Origin: Spirogloea muscicola
Taxonomy: Eukaryota; Streptophyta; Zygnematophyceae; Spirogloeales; Spirogloeaceae
Assembly: GCA_009602725.1 (NCBI GenBank)
Contig: WELB01000116.1
Span: 1 to 64,000, forward strand
Direction: 5' to 3'
DNA: 64,000 nt
Made by a program: the position numbers and the translations under genes
Part shown: piece after piece, positions 52,616 to 63,903 of the stretch
Position numbering within the stretch: the stretch's first letter is position 1
Layout of the letters: each line of letters opens with the position of its first letter
Notes under the pieces: model-generated
Database searches by the model: none
What the model saw: the letters and a program-made list of their open reading frames with translations, nothing else
Told to the model about the DNA's origin: nothing

Positions 52616-55600
52616 ATGGAGGGCCTCTGGGNNNNNNNNNNNNNNNNNNNNNNNNNNNNNNNNNNNNNNNNNNNNNNNNNNNNNNNNNNNNNNNNNNNNN
52701 NNNNNNNNNNNNNNNNNNNGGCGCCGGCGGCGGCCAGCCGCTTCTGGCGGCGTCGGCCGCCGCCGCTACCGCTAGGGAGGCCGGCCTGCGCGCGGCGCGT
52801 ACGCGGTGCCGCATCGAGGCCCTCCAGGTGCGGCTGAGAGCACACAGCAGATTATTGCAGTCTAAGCAATAACCCAATTGGAATAAGACTACACCAGTAG
52901 TCTTATTGTACTGTCTGTACAACCAGTAGTAAGAATCTGACTGCTGGACTCGCCCTGTTCCGTCTGGCGCACCACCCATCAGCTGTGGTGGTTGGGGCCG
53001 CCAGCGATCGTAGCACTCGCTTTGAACCCGAACCCCTGAACCCCTGAACCCCTAAACCCTTAAACCCACCAACTGAACCGAGCCCTGCGTGCAGCTGGAG
53101 CTGGCGGCCAAGGTGCCCCGGGCCAGCGGCGGCGCGGAGAGGCCCGCCCCCGCCACCCAGCCGCGCATGCGGCGCAGCGCAGCCTCGAGCTGGGTGGCCG
53201 GCATTGGCGGCGCCGCGGAGCCGTTCCTCTCGGCCGACGAGGAGGCGCGGCTGGCGCAGGACGTGCAGGTGCTGCTTGCAATGCTCCGTGCGGTGGACGC
53301 CGTCTCTGATTGGCAAGGTTTGCTGCATTAAGGGCAAGTCATGTAGGAGACAGTCGTGTGGAAGTAGCCACTTTGCTCGACTTGATTACTACAAAGCCAG
53401 GACTGTCAGCCAGACCTGAACGTGGGGTCTTCAGCTTGATTGGCAGCACTACCTTTCGCCATTGCGAAGCTTTATCGGTCTATGTGATTCACCCCCTCAG
53501 GAGTGGCTGCGACTGGAGGCAACAAAGCAGACGATGGAAAAGGAGCTGGGCCGCCGGCCCAGCGACCAAGAGTGGGCTGAGGCATGCGGCCTCACCTTGG
53601 TGCAGTTGCTGGCCAAGTGCGGTCCCTCGACCTCCTGCAGCCCTGCTGTGACTTACACCGAACAATGAGGCCTCACAGGCCACTGCCAATGTGTTGATCA
53701 CATGCCATTGAGTATTTGCCAAAGTCTCCTAATGAATTTGGAAGGGGTTTTTACGGATAGGCTCTATGTCCGAGCAGGATGGGAATGGGGCGCAGAGCGA
53801 GGCGGCGGATGGTGAGCGCCAACCTGCGGCTTGTTAACAAACTTGCCGAGCGCTATGGCGGCATGGGCGTGGCGCATGCCGACCTGTGCCAGGTCAAGAG
53901 CACTCCCTGTCTTATTAGGAGATCGCAGAAGGCAGTCAGTGATTGAATCTTGTTGAATGGACATCTTTCTCAGCACTACAACTGTGTCACTATCATTGGA
54001 AGGCACCATCTGCAGAAGCGAGACATCCCCGCTGACTTCTAATTGATTCCTGAGTGGCCCGACGGTTTCGCAGGAGGGAGCTACGGGGCTCCTCCACAGC
54101 ACCACCAAATTTGAGCCCGAACGGATGGCACGCTTCTCTTCCTATTCTTTCTTGTGGATTGCTCGGGTAAGTTGAGGCTGTCCTGGCCAGAGGTTGCATG
54201 CTGCAATGTCAGGGCTAGCAATTTTATAATTGCAGTCAGCATGAGGGCTTCTGCAATTCCTCAGGAGAAAGATTTCAATCTGTGAGGTAGGAGCACCGCC
54301 TTTGCATGTCATTTATGTGCTTGGTCCAAGTCTTCTAGTTTCCAAGGTTCACTGTTGGCATCAGAAAACTGAAGCTTTGTTGCAGTACAAAATCAACCTC
54401 TAGAGCATGCGAGACGCGATTCAAAGACACGGAAGGCCATTCCGCCTGCCCATGTCAGTCTGGGACGTGGTCAATACTGTGAAAAAACTCGGCAGGGTAA
54501 TGAGCTGTCTTCGCCAGACAAGCACGTCGATGGCCCCTTGATGGCACCCTGCATGCTTCCATGCTTCCATGCAGGCCTCTGAACGTTTCTGACCAGAGAA
54601 TCATGAATCCAATTTACTTTTCTGTAAGCTTTGCTGCTTCACGTTGATCATAGGCAGGAGTTATCTGGCATCTTGCATTTATGCATGCAGATATTGCTGC
54701 GTCCCTCATCAATGCTGTGCAGCATTGTGTCTGTACAGAACTTTGAAGAGCTGCACGGTAGGCCGCCCAGCTTTGAGGAGCTTGGGAAGCTGACAAAGTT
54801 TCGGCCGCACAGGGTAGCACAATGCAAGAGCTTCAAGCCAATAAGACTGCAGGAGGCTTGTATTTGCATTGATCTGCTCTTTGTGTCTGCTAGTGTGCAT
54901 TGCTTATTGTTAGCCTAGCTAAGCACACGAGAGCTTTCCCTTTGGTGCTTTCTACCTTCAAAAACATCAAAGGAAGAGGAAGTACAATGTAAGCAACAGA
55001 AGTCTCAGCAATAGTGTATAACTGGCAATTGTGGGCTTCTTTGACAACTGCTAGGTGCAAACTGCACAGCGGGCGATGAAGAGCGTGTGGTCAATAGAGT
55101 CCCTGTCCATTTACTTGTCAAGGAGCAGCCAGTCTGATGACGAAGTGCAGCTCTCCTCGCAGTTGCGTGATGCGAACCCATGGCAGGTATACATCATCTT
55201 GATCTGGAGGATTGGCAGCTAATTTCTGCTCCTGCAGGGCCTTCCAAGCTTGCTTCACTCAACTCTTACTTACTTGCTGCACTGTGAAGATATAGCTATG
55301 TGCTACTGCTGTGAGCTATTTGAAGCTTGAATTGACGCAATTGGGGCAACGCTGCTGGGTGGTTGGATTTGCAGGCGCTTGGGACGAGATGGATGGTGGA
55401 GGAGCTCTGGGCGGCAATGCACCAGCTCGATCCCCGGGAGCAGCAGGTCCAAATGTTCACCTCAATGACACTGAAAGACTCCTGAATGATGCCACTGAAG
55501 CCCAAGACCACAAACAGACCCTAGCTTGTAAGCAGCGTCTCCAGCACCAAGAATGCAAGCTAGCAGCACTTGCAGCTTGCAGTCTCGGTTGGCGGAGCTC

Positions 55601-55709
55601 CTGCTCTGCCAGTGAGGCCTCACCACTGCGGCAGGCGATTTTTTTGTGTCTGCAGCTGCTGGAGCTCCGCTTCGGCCTCTCTGGAGGGCCACAGCACACG
55701 CAGGTGCAG
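52616..55709 (+). CDS. SIG: Plastid-type RNA polymerase sigma-70 factor
   Basis: It directs the plastid-encoded RNA polymerase to promoters. The first exon starts at an ATG but contains an 88-bp N gap and ends at 52827. Then come 53095-53268 (FLSADEEARLAQDVQ, region 1.2), 53501 to about 53622 (EKELGRRPSDQEWAEACGL), 53778-53892 (MVSANLRLVNKLAERYGGMG, region 2.1), 54074-54166 (EGATGLLHSTTKFEPERMAR, FSSYSFLWIAR; regions 2.2-2.4), 54404-54496 (IQRHGRPFRLPMSVWDVVNT), 54739-54813 (HGRPPSFEELGKLTKF, region 3), 55055-55186, 55375-55446 (MHQLDPREQQ) and 55656-55709 (LLELRFGLSGG, region 4.1). Most exon lengths agree in phase; the join into 53778 does not. The region 4.2 helix-turn-helix is not clearly found. 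A candidate is VRSTKERARRWSLRLLNS at about 56710-56760, and an intermediate exon may lie near 56450. Confidence 0.9.
52632..52719. other. Assembly gap (run of N, 88 bp)
   Basis: An unresolved run lies inside the GC-rich first exon of the sigma factor, between ATGGAGGGCCTCTGGG and GGCGCCGGCGGCGG. Confidence 0.95.
53023..53070. repeat. Interstitial telomere-like tract (CCCTAAA type)
   Basis: GAACCCCTGAACCCCTAAAC and the following CCTTAAACCC lie in intron 1 of the sigma factor gene (52828-53094), just upstream of the acceptor. Confidence 0.75.
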
Positions 55710-57229
55710 GTAAGTGCTATCGCCAGCAGGCTCAAAAGTGGGTAGTGAAAAGCAGGCAGCTTAGTCATGATCTGCGCTAGCCTAGAGCTTAGCTTGGGCC
55801 AAATGTTTGGTAAGCTGAGCTCAGAGCAGCTTCACTTTAGGAGAGGAAGACCACCTACCTGCAGCAGCTAGGCCCAAGAGCAAATTTGCAAACTATGCTG
55901 AGCATATATGCAAGAATTGCATCTGAAGCTGACGAAGGCAGCTGATATATGTTGGCAGATATCCCGGTTGTATGGGTGCACTCCCCAGAATATCAGCTGT
56001 TCTGAGGTGATTCTCTAGTTGTCCAGTCCAATCGTCCTATCACTCAACTAGGTCATCCTGTCATGCTCGTTATTTTGCAAGCTCACCGCCTGCAAAGTCA
56101 TCCAAAGTTTGAGCTTGCAGCAGCTGCTTTCACTTTGACCCGTTGGAGTTGGTCGTGCCGGCCTGCAGAAGCGGGTGCTGAAGAAGTTGCAATGCCAAGG
56201 AGCTGCCCAACAAGCCTTGAGTCATCTCTTGCTACACATGTAGCACTGAGTCAGGAGCCACCTCGACATGGCATACTATATTATTGCTCCTTTATGTAAG
56301 AGCAGAGCTGATGTACTTCAAATTATCTCCACATGGCAGTGCAGACAGGGCAAGTGCTTGGCTATAACAATAAGCTAGCAGCTTAGCTGCACCAGGCCAT
56401 CTGCCCGATTTGGTGGGCTCCCATTCTTTTTTCTTTTTTCTCCAACAGTATATTATGGAAGAAGCATTCGGAAACCAGTCACAAGCATCAAGATGCAGAT
56501 ACGCCATCCTGAGCAGAGACCAGCTGTGGGTTTGTGTGCATGGCCATTTGCGGCTTGCATACCAAGCAAGATGAGAGGGATCATCGATAATGTTATGTAC
56601 AAATAAGCTCCTTGGAGAATGTGATGTTTGTGAGTGACGAGTATATTTGACACTGTGGCTCTGTCAGCATTGTATGTGTAATTACTTCTTCTACGTACCT
56701 GCTGCAGGCGCAGTAAGAAGTACAAAAGAAAGAGCACGCAGATGGAGCCTGCGGTTGCTCAACAGTTGTGTTGTGTCATTCTTGAGGCCTTACTCCTGCT
56801 CCATATCCACCCATGCTCTATGCTGCGCCAAAATAATTGTATGTGCCATTCACGGCAAAGGGCTTCATGAGTATCAACATATGTTTCTATTACACAACAG
56901 TACAAGATCTCTATGGCAACAATAGGTATCTCTTTACCCTCAAGTGGTCTAGACACAGCGCACAGCAGCATCCAGCATAGAGACAAGTCTGACAATACGG
57001 ACCTCAAGGAAAGAATTAAAATTCAACCGAAGCAAAAGTTGGCGAAGAAATGGTGCACATGTGCTACCAGCAAGCTTGGTGCTCCTTAAGATTGTGTGTA
57101 GCGAATTTGCCTTTTTGCCAAATTCCTGCCAGCAAGCGTGAGGGACATGTCAAACAATGAAACATAATTGTGGATGGAGCAGTAAAATTCTGGAGTCTTG
57201 GAAGAGGTCAACGCAAGCTCGTCAAATAA
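55710..57229. other. Region between convergent sigma factor and GCP4 genes
   Basis: It may contain one or two last exons of the sigma factor; the best candidate is about 56710-56760, after an acceptor-like CCTGCTGCAG. Otherwise it holds 3' flanking sequence with no recognised repeat or RNA. Confidence 0.4.
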
Positions 57230-60200
57230 TCAACATACTTCCATGATTGGCTGTATGCCACCACGAGGCGGATTCCCTTTGTGAGTACGAGTCAACTTGC
57301 ACAGCTGAAGGCAAAGCCCAAGAGTGGCCCCCACAATGCGGAAGATGGACCCAATCTCCAGAAAGGATTGGCTTGTCAGGGCTGACAAGAACCTGCAACA
57401 CGAGAGTAAGAACAAGTCAATGAGAGCAATAACTTTCATATGCATCACAACCTCTCATTGAATATAAGCATTGCTGAAAAAAGCGAGCGAATGTTGTTTA
57501 CAATTTCGATGATTGTTAGCTCGGCAGTGGATTACAACTGGCCAGCAAAGCACTACAAGTCGCCAATCTTCTTTCATGTTTGTACGGGTATTCTGTATAT
57601 CGCAGGGGATCTCAGGGGGAAGTGCTAGGTTCTCTGAGGGCAACCGCGCAGGAGTCTGGGTCAAGCCCACATGCTAATATTATGTGGTTGACCCCTAGCA
57701 GATACTAAGTTTGCATTACTGCATTCTTTTCTTATGCATCAAGGGCTTGCCCATCACAATACAATTATGTCTGTTGTGATGCACAGAGCACCCTGCACGA
57801 TCAGACTCAGCTCGCTCTCAAGACGATGTCATTTTCATGGCTAGGGTCTGTAGTGCCAATTTGAAGTCATGGTGATTTCTCAAGATGCTCACTCGTCATG
57901 GAAGCGAACAAGGTGATTGTAGTCGCACGTTGTCAAAATGCGGTCTTGGAGCCGCTTGTATTGTGGCTCAATCACATCAACCTAGCACAAAGCAGTCTCC
58001 ATTGTAGTTGCTCACTTCACCATTACTTGACAGACAGAAAAGCTGTAATCTATCTGACTGTGGGCCGAGTCAAGACAAACGATGTGGTGGCTGGCCTCGT
58101 GTGCTATTCACAGGTCCTCTGACATAATTAAGGTAAGCATAGAAGCACAGTGGCCTGCAGGAAGACAGACCTGTATGTAGAACTGCAAATTTGAGACAAG
58201 AAAACTCATATACTGGCGAATCTTCCAGAATCCATTTCTTTCGTGACGCCTGACTGCGGCAAGCTGCTGCTTGACTGGATCCCGCCATTGCATCTCGTCC
58301 CTTTCTGTCTGCCTTGCGAGAGCCCACGCCCTCTCTAATTCCCACTGTGCTCTCTTGAGGAGCAAAAGGTGTCGGAAGATTCTGTTGTACCTGTTTACAC
58401 AAGTGGGAGACCACATTACCAGAGTAATCTGCATCCACAAGGCATAAGATCTAAAATGATTGAGTACTCATGGTCGGCATTCTTGAGATGTTGATGGCAG
58501 AGGTGATGTATTGACTCTTACCTTGCGATGACAAGAGGGGTAATAAGAAGCTGCAAAGGCCACATTACTCTATACTCCATATGTATTTGATCCAAGCAGG
58601 TGGCTTCAGATGTTGACGAGGCGGAAGCAAGGCTTTCATAGTTGCCCTCGGCTATTTGTGCTCCTACCTTCACTGCTGAGCTTGGCTCTGAGAAACTGAC
58701 TTCCCTAACACTGCCTCGGTTTGATTCATTATCAGCGATGACCAGCCCTGGCAGTGCAGAAGTCACAGTGGCTGAAGTGCCGGAGACTCTGCTCAACAAC
58801 CAGGAGCAGCCCACAGCGTTACAGGCGGTTGTCGTATAGCATGCGCCAGACATGCAAAACTTTGCAGCATCCCGCTCATCAGCTTCAGATGTAAATATAA
58901 AGACTGCTCTACCAGAGGGTCTGCGGTAGTGCCTTATCAAGAGGTTGCTGAAAATCTTGTCATCCTCACACTGCGCCCAGATAGCAGCCTGATTAAAGCA
59001 GTGAAGGTAGGAAACCAGATGACAATGAAACTGAGTAAAGGTAAGAGAATTGAATGTCTGCTCTTGTAGGATCAATCAGGGACTCGTTCTACGATCTGCT
59101 TTGAGCAAGGGTTTGCTTGATTGCATCCAAGCGCTTTCATAGTGGTTGTGCAATGCTCGGCAAGTGCACCTCATCTGCACTGGTGGTCAAGCTCAAGACC
59201 AATGTCTGACGGAGACTCTCACATCAACATCTCCCCAGCCTAACTAACTAATAGTCTCGGAAAATAACACAACAATACAACAGCAAACCAGCCTGGAATG
59301 AATATAACCTGCTGAAAGCATGTCCAGAGACTGGATTCAACAGAAGAAAGATGTTGTGGAAGGCTCAGAAGCAGTCTGCTTTCCTCCAAGAAGAACTGGA
59401 CACAGTGAGCGGCACACAGCCTGATCCACGAGGCCTGGCTAAGGTTGCAGGTCTCTGTTATGGTGATGCACAAGAAGGACTAAGCTGCTCCTCAGATGAC
59501 AATAATCTGGACTGAGCAACAGCTTCAAGCTGCAGAGAGTTGCGTATGCACCTGGAAGAAGTCCCCTTTAGATAGAAGGTAGAATTCTTTCAGTCCTTTG
59601 AGATGGACCAGGAGATCAGCTTGCTCCAAGATCAACTGTGACATTACATGCTCTTGGTTGGTCAATACGACCAGCTTTATACTCAAGGACATGGTGTGCC
59701 ACTAGTGTGCATCGAAGATGTTCAGGATGTGATAGTCTAGAATATAGAGGAAAGAAGTCCTACTCAATTACTACCCCCGTTGACCATTGACATGTAAACT
59801 TCCATCTATTTTATATACATTTGTAACACATTCAAGAATATGAGCTGCAGACTCTTGGGTAAGGTTGGTGTTGACCCGCCAGAGTTGCTCAGCAACAATG
59901 GAGTGCGCTTTAGACACCAGTTTCTCCAAAGTCATTGGACTGAAGGCGCTGCTGACCTAGAAGAATACACGGACTCATAAATCAGCAGGAATTAGCAGAA
60001 ATGATTTCAACATAATGTGCCGTGCTAAGCCCGAATCCTAGATAATAAACCCCACTTAGCTAGTCAATGCAGTTAAGAAATGTAACAATGACCTCCTGAT
60101 ACATACTTGTAATTCACTCAAAATGTCAATAATGTGCTTGGGGCTGTAACCATTGTCTTGCAGGCTCATGCGAAGTGTTTCCTTGCTCATCATAGAGATG

Positions 60201-62328
60201 TCATCATCGTTGTCAACTGATGCATTTTGAGAAAGAAGCACAGCAACGTCTTGACGCTGCAAAGAACGGGGCTTGCAGAGTATGTTGACAGCTTTTCCAA
60301 CAAAGAATATCGATGAAGCAGTGGCCTCCGATATGCACCTTGGCTTCATCTCCTGGAAACATCAATGCACTATCAATAATCAGGAAGTGGGTAAGAGTAG
60401 TATAGCACCAGTTTGATTGGGCAGAGGCGTCAACAGGCTATCTCAGAAGGGCTTAACATGAGTATTCACTACTCAGGACCAAGACAATGGCACATTCTTA
60501 CGTTATTGATGGTTATGTCAGTCTCCAGCTGACACAATGTGTCCTGAAGCTCTTTCGGGGCAGACTGACTCCCACCTCTGTTTGCAGCGCTCTACACGCA
60601 AAATTGTCAGCGTGCCACTTTGTATCTATACGACGTCTGAAAGGCACATCTTTGTGTACTCTGACCCGTTTGACGGGCAGGTGAGGGCAATGGTGTAGCA
60701 GCTCATCGAGCAACACTTGCACTTCACTCTGGAGGAAATCTGATTAACTACCTGGGAGCTGAATAGACTTACAACAAGCTGATGCAGCTGATGCAACTCA
60801 GCTATGGGCCGCAAATGTAGAGCAGCTTTACAGTGAATTTATGAAATCGTACACTGCTATAAAGAATTCACGGTGTGGATCATGGAGAAGCCCGTATGAC
60901 ATCCAATCAATGACCTGTCCCATAAGTACAGCGTGGCAGTGTCCTTGTAACCTGCAAGTACGTCCAAAAATGTTTGCTTAATAGATCGCGTGAATTGCAA
61001 AGATGGACTACAGGGTTAGTTTTTTGATGCATTGATACTCCTCTTTTTGCCATCTGCCAGCAGATGTAGTCAAAGAGACACTTTGGATGTCATTCTGACC
61101 TTCCTATACACTTCTGGAAGGCAGGTATACCACTGCGAGTCCTGTCCTCCAGCAAGTCTAGAATATTGCAGCCTCTGATATTGTTGTCCTGAATGTAGCA
61201 GACAAGCATGTACAACGGAGGTAGAACATGCTCAAACTGCGCAAAGTACAAATAGCAACCAGAAGATTTATACAGCTCGTGCCAAACGGTCTATTTACAG
61301 CTAAGTTGTTACATTGTGATATGCTCTAGTGATCTAATGATGTCACAAAACCAAGCATTATACCAGTAATAGGTATTCGAGTCTTCAACTATCTGAGTGT
61401 GGTGCTAAACAAAGGTGCTCTTACAATAATGACAGGGATTGCAGCTATGCAGCTGGTGCAGCAAAACCCCACCTCGTGCAGAGCTTCAGTGACCCTTGCA
61501 AGCAGAGGGCAAGGGCTTCGCAGGATAACTTTTTCCACCGTTACAATAGCAGCTGTGTAGTCAGATAATTCTTCAGACACTGCGTTGGCTATTGCATTTT
61601 GGTATAAGCTGCTGGAAAGTCCAATGGAGTCAGGTAGCGCATGCACTGCTCCATATGCACACTGTGCCGCACTCTTCCAGAAGCTATCCCCAGTTTCTCG
61701 AACAAATTGGTCAAGCTTCTGATAATGATGGCCAAGGTGAAGGAGGCGCTCAAGCACCACCCTGCAAAAACAAAGCATGTTGCTAAATAAACTAAGTTCC
61801 TGATATTGGTTCAAAGCAGACATGGCTGGGCAAGTGCTTCACTTCTATGAACGGCTACGTAGGGCAGGCAATGATGACATGCAAATGTGACTGATGAGGA
61901 GCAGAGGAATCAAGCACGCATCACAACCAGTGGCACATCCTAGTACTAACTACTGACAATGACCGCGACAAACTATCTCTCGCATATACATCCGCGCTAC
62001 TATGTTACTGACTCGCTGAGACGAGAAGTGCAAGGTTACGATAAGACGCTCTACAATAGACTGCCTGTGCTGGAAGTGAAAGTTTTCATCTGGTCCGCCA
62101 GGTCAATCAGCTGCCAACAACAGGCCTCAGGAATGTTAGGCTGCATTTGGTTGGAGATGGAATCACTTTATCAATGCACCTTTCGGACTGCGACACAATG
62201 TCTGCATAATCGGGACTGAGTCGGAACGTGCATTCGCCAGGTCCGGCCTGGACCCCGTCCTCTGCCGCTGTGTCCACGAACACGTCGCCCGTGCAGCCGA
62301 CCAGCGCCAGGAGAAGCTCGTGCAGCAT
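57230..62328 (-). CDS. GCP4: Gamma-tubulin complex component 4
   Basis: GCP4 is a grip-domain subunit of the gamma-tubulin ring complex, which nucleates microtubules. The first exon (62180-62328) begins at an ATG with MLHELLLALVGCTGDVFVDT and TFRLSPDYADIVSQSER. The second (61473-61761) has VLERLLHLGHHYQKLDQFV and LSDYTAAIVTVEKVILRSPC. Later blocks include about 60090-60340 (SIFFVGKAVNILCKPRSLQR), about 59250-59420, about 58520-58800 (YRVMWPLQLLITPLVIA), about 58175-58420 (RYNRIFRHLLLLKRAQWELE; NGFWKIRQYMSFLVSNLQFY), about 57892-57990 (VDVIEPQYKRLQDRILTTCD) and 57230-57395 (FLEIGSIFRIVGATLGLCLQ, then TGA). These cover the N-terminal GCP signature and the C-terminal gamma-tubulin-binding part. 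The N-terminal residues point to GCP4 rather than GCP2 or GCP3. Several short exons in 59-61 kb are not placed. Confidence 0.92.
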
Positions 62329-62705
62329 GCCGCCCGACAAGGCCGCGGCGAGCAGCGGTGCTCGCGGGCGGCAGCCCGCGCCGTGCCCGCAAGCGCTAGG
62401 GACCTCCCGCGCGCTCCTTTAAGCTCCAAACTCGCCGCGCGCCCCCCGCTGCTCTGCGCCTCAGGCCGAGTCCCCGCCGCCGTGCCCTGGCCTGCAGCGC
62501 GCGGCTGCGAGCCGTGTNCACAACAAGCACCGCAATATCCACGTGGAGCTTGCGACTCGCCGGTAAGCTCCTGGATTGGTCGGGAGGAGGCACGCGGCGC
62601 ATATTGTTCATTTCTGACGATATGCTAGCTACGTCGGAACGGGACCTTGCCAGTCAGTTCCCCATAACGAGTCCCCATCAGCAGTCGTCATCTGGCCTCG
62701 CGTGG
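62329..62705. other. Short GC-rich region between divergent GCP4 and HCS1 genes
   Basis: About 380 bp separate the GCP4 start (-) and the HCS1 ATG (+). It contains an undetermined base at 62518. Just after it, 62519-62563 reads HNKHRNIHVELATR followed by a GTAAGC donor, which looks like the end of a plus-strand exon whose beginning is lost. I do not recognise the protein; it could be an upstream exon of HCS1 or a stranded piece of another gene. Confidence 0.4.
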
Positions 62706-63903
62706 ATGCGCGGAGGCGCTATCCTGCGCGCCGCCGCTGCCGCCAGGCCCGCCGCCGCCGCCGCCGCCGCCGCCGTCAGCCGCGCGGAAGTGACGATGAT
62801 GGCGGCGGCGGCGGTCGCTCCTTTGGCGCCATCTGAGGACGTCGTCTATGTCGTCGCGAGGCCGGAAGTCGGCGGCCTCAGCCTCGGCGACGCCGCCGAC
62901 AAGGCGCCGCCGCCACCGCCGGGCGTGCGCCTGCAGCCGTGGCCCGCCGATCAGGAGGCGGGCTCGGAGGCCCTCCCGCCCGGCTTCCGGCCCGCCGAGT
63001 ACCTGCGCCATTTTGACGGCGGCCGGCTGGGCCTGCCGCTGCTGTACGCGCCGCGCCTGCGCTCCACGCAAACCCTCCTCTCGGAGTGCGTTAGCAGCTA
63101 CCTCTCCCTCCCACTCTCCGTGCTTGCCTTGCACAGATCATTGATGTCTCTGCACGTCACGACGATATCTGTCAGTCAAAAGTCCTGCAATGTGCAGCAG
63201 ATTCAGAGTTAGGGACCATTGCCAATTGCTGCTGTTACTATGAGAGACCTTGTCTCTGCCTACAGTTCTGCCCTACTAGCTATGACAGTAGAACCTGTGC
63301 CACCAGTGCCTCTAGTAGTCACTGGCACAATTTCGGGCCTGGGCTTTCAGCAATTTCACTTACCTTGCCACCACTTGTCCACAGCTCTTCAGTCGTTTTT
63401 GTAAGAGGAGCAAAGGGTTATGAGCTTTGCATGTTGATTCTGATCGCAGTATTGGCACTTGGTATGGCAAGCATTGCAGGTCATTTGCATCATTCCCGGT
63501 AGGAACACTGTGCATTGCTGACGAGCAGTATGGTGGTCGCGGTGAGCTAGCAGGCTGTCAGGCTTTTTGTGATTGCTTTTGCACTGTAGCTCTTATGTGA
63601 GCAGCAAAGAGGCCAGTTCACATTCCTTGCTCTCACAAGCTTGGCAAGGCAGCAATTGTGTAACTCGTGTACTTTTCAAAACTTGAAGAAGCAGAGGCGA
63701 TTGAGCAGGTGATAGCTGATGGTGCCTATGGATGGTGCTTGGTGCCAGGGCGAGGTGGTAATGAATGGGTATCACCAGCTGGATGCCTGATGTTCTCAAT
63801 CATGCTGCAGTGGGAGAATGGCCAAAAACTGCCTTTCATGCAGTACATTGCATCGCTTGCAATTGTACAGGCGGTAGAAGAAGTATCTGCAAAGGCGTGC
63901 AAG
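62706..63903 (+). CDS. HCS1: Biotin--protein ligase, 5' part (runs off window)
   Basis: The ligase activates biotin to biotinyl-AMP and attaches it to carboxylases such as plastid acetyl-CoA carboxylase. Exon 1 (62706-63085) starts at an ATG, has Ala runs like a targeting peptide, and ends LGLPLLYAPRLRSTQTLLSE, the substrate-sensing STQ motif. A later exon (63480-63541) reads SFPVGTLCIADEQYGGRG, and the next (63749-63903) RGGNEWVSPAGCLMFSIMLQ. The spliced GGRGRGGNEWVSP is the biotinyl-AMP binding loop (GRGRxxxxW in the family), intact here. The exon ends at a GTAAGC donor at 63904. The catalytic Lys segment (KWPND) and the C-terminal domain lie beyond the window. A small exon between 63085 and 63480 is probably not identified. 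Confidence 0.9.
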
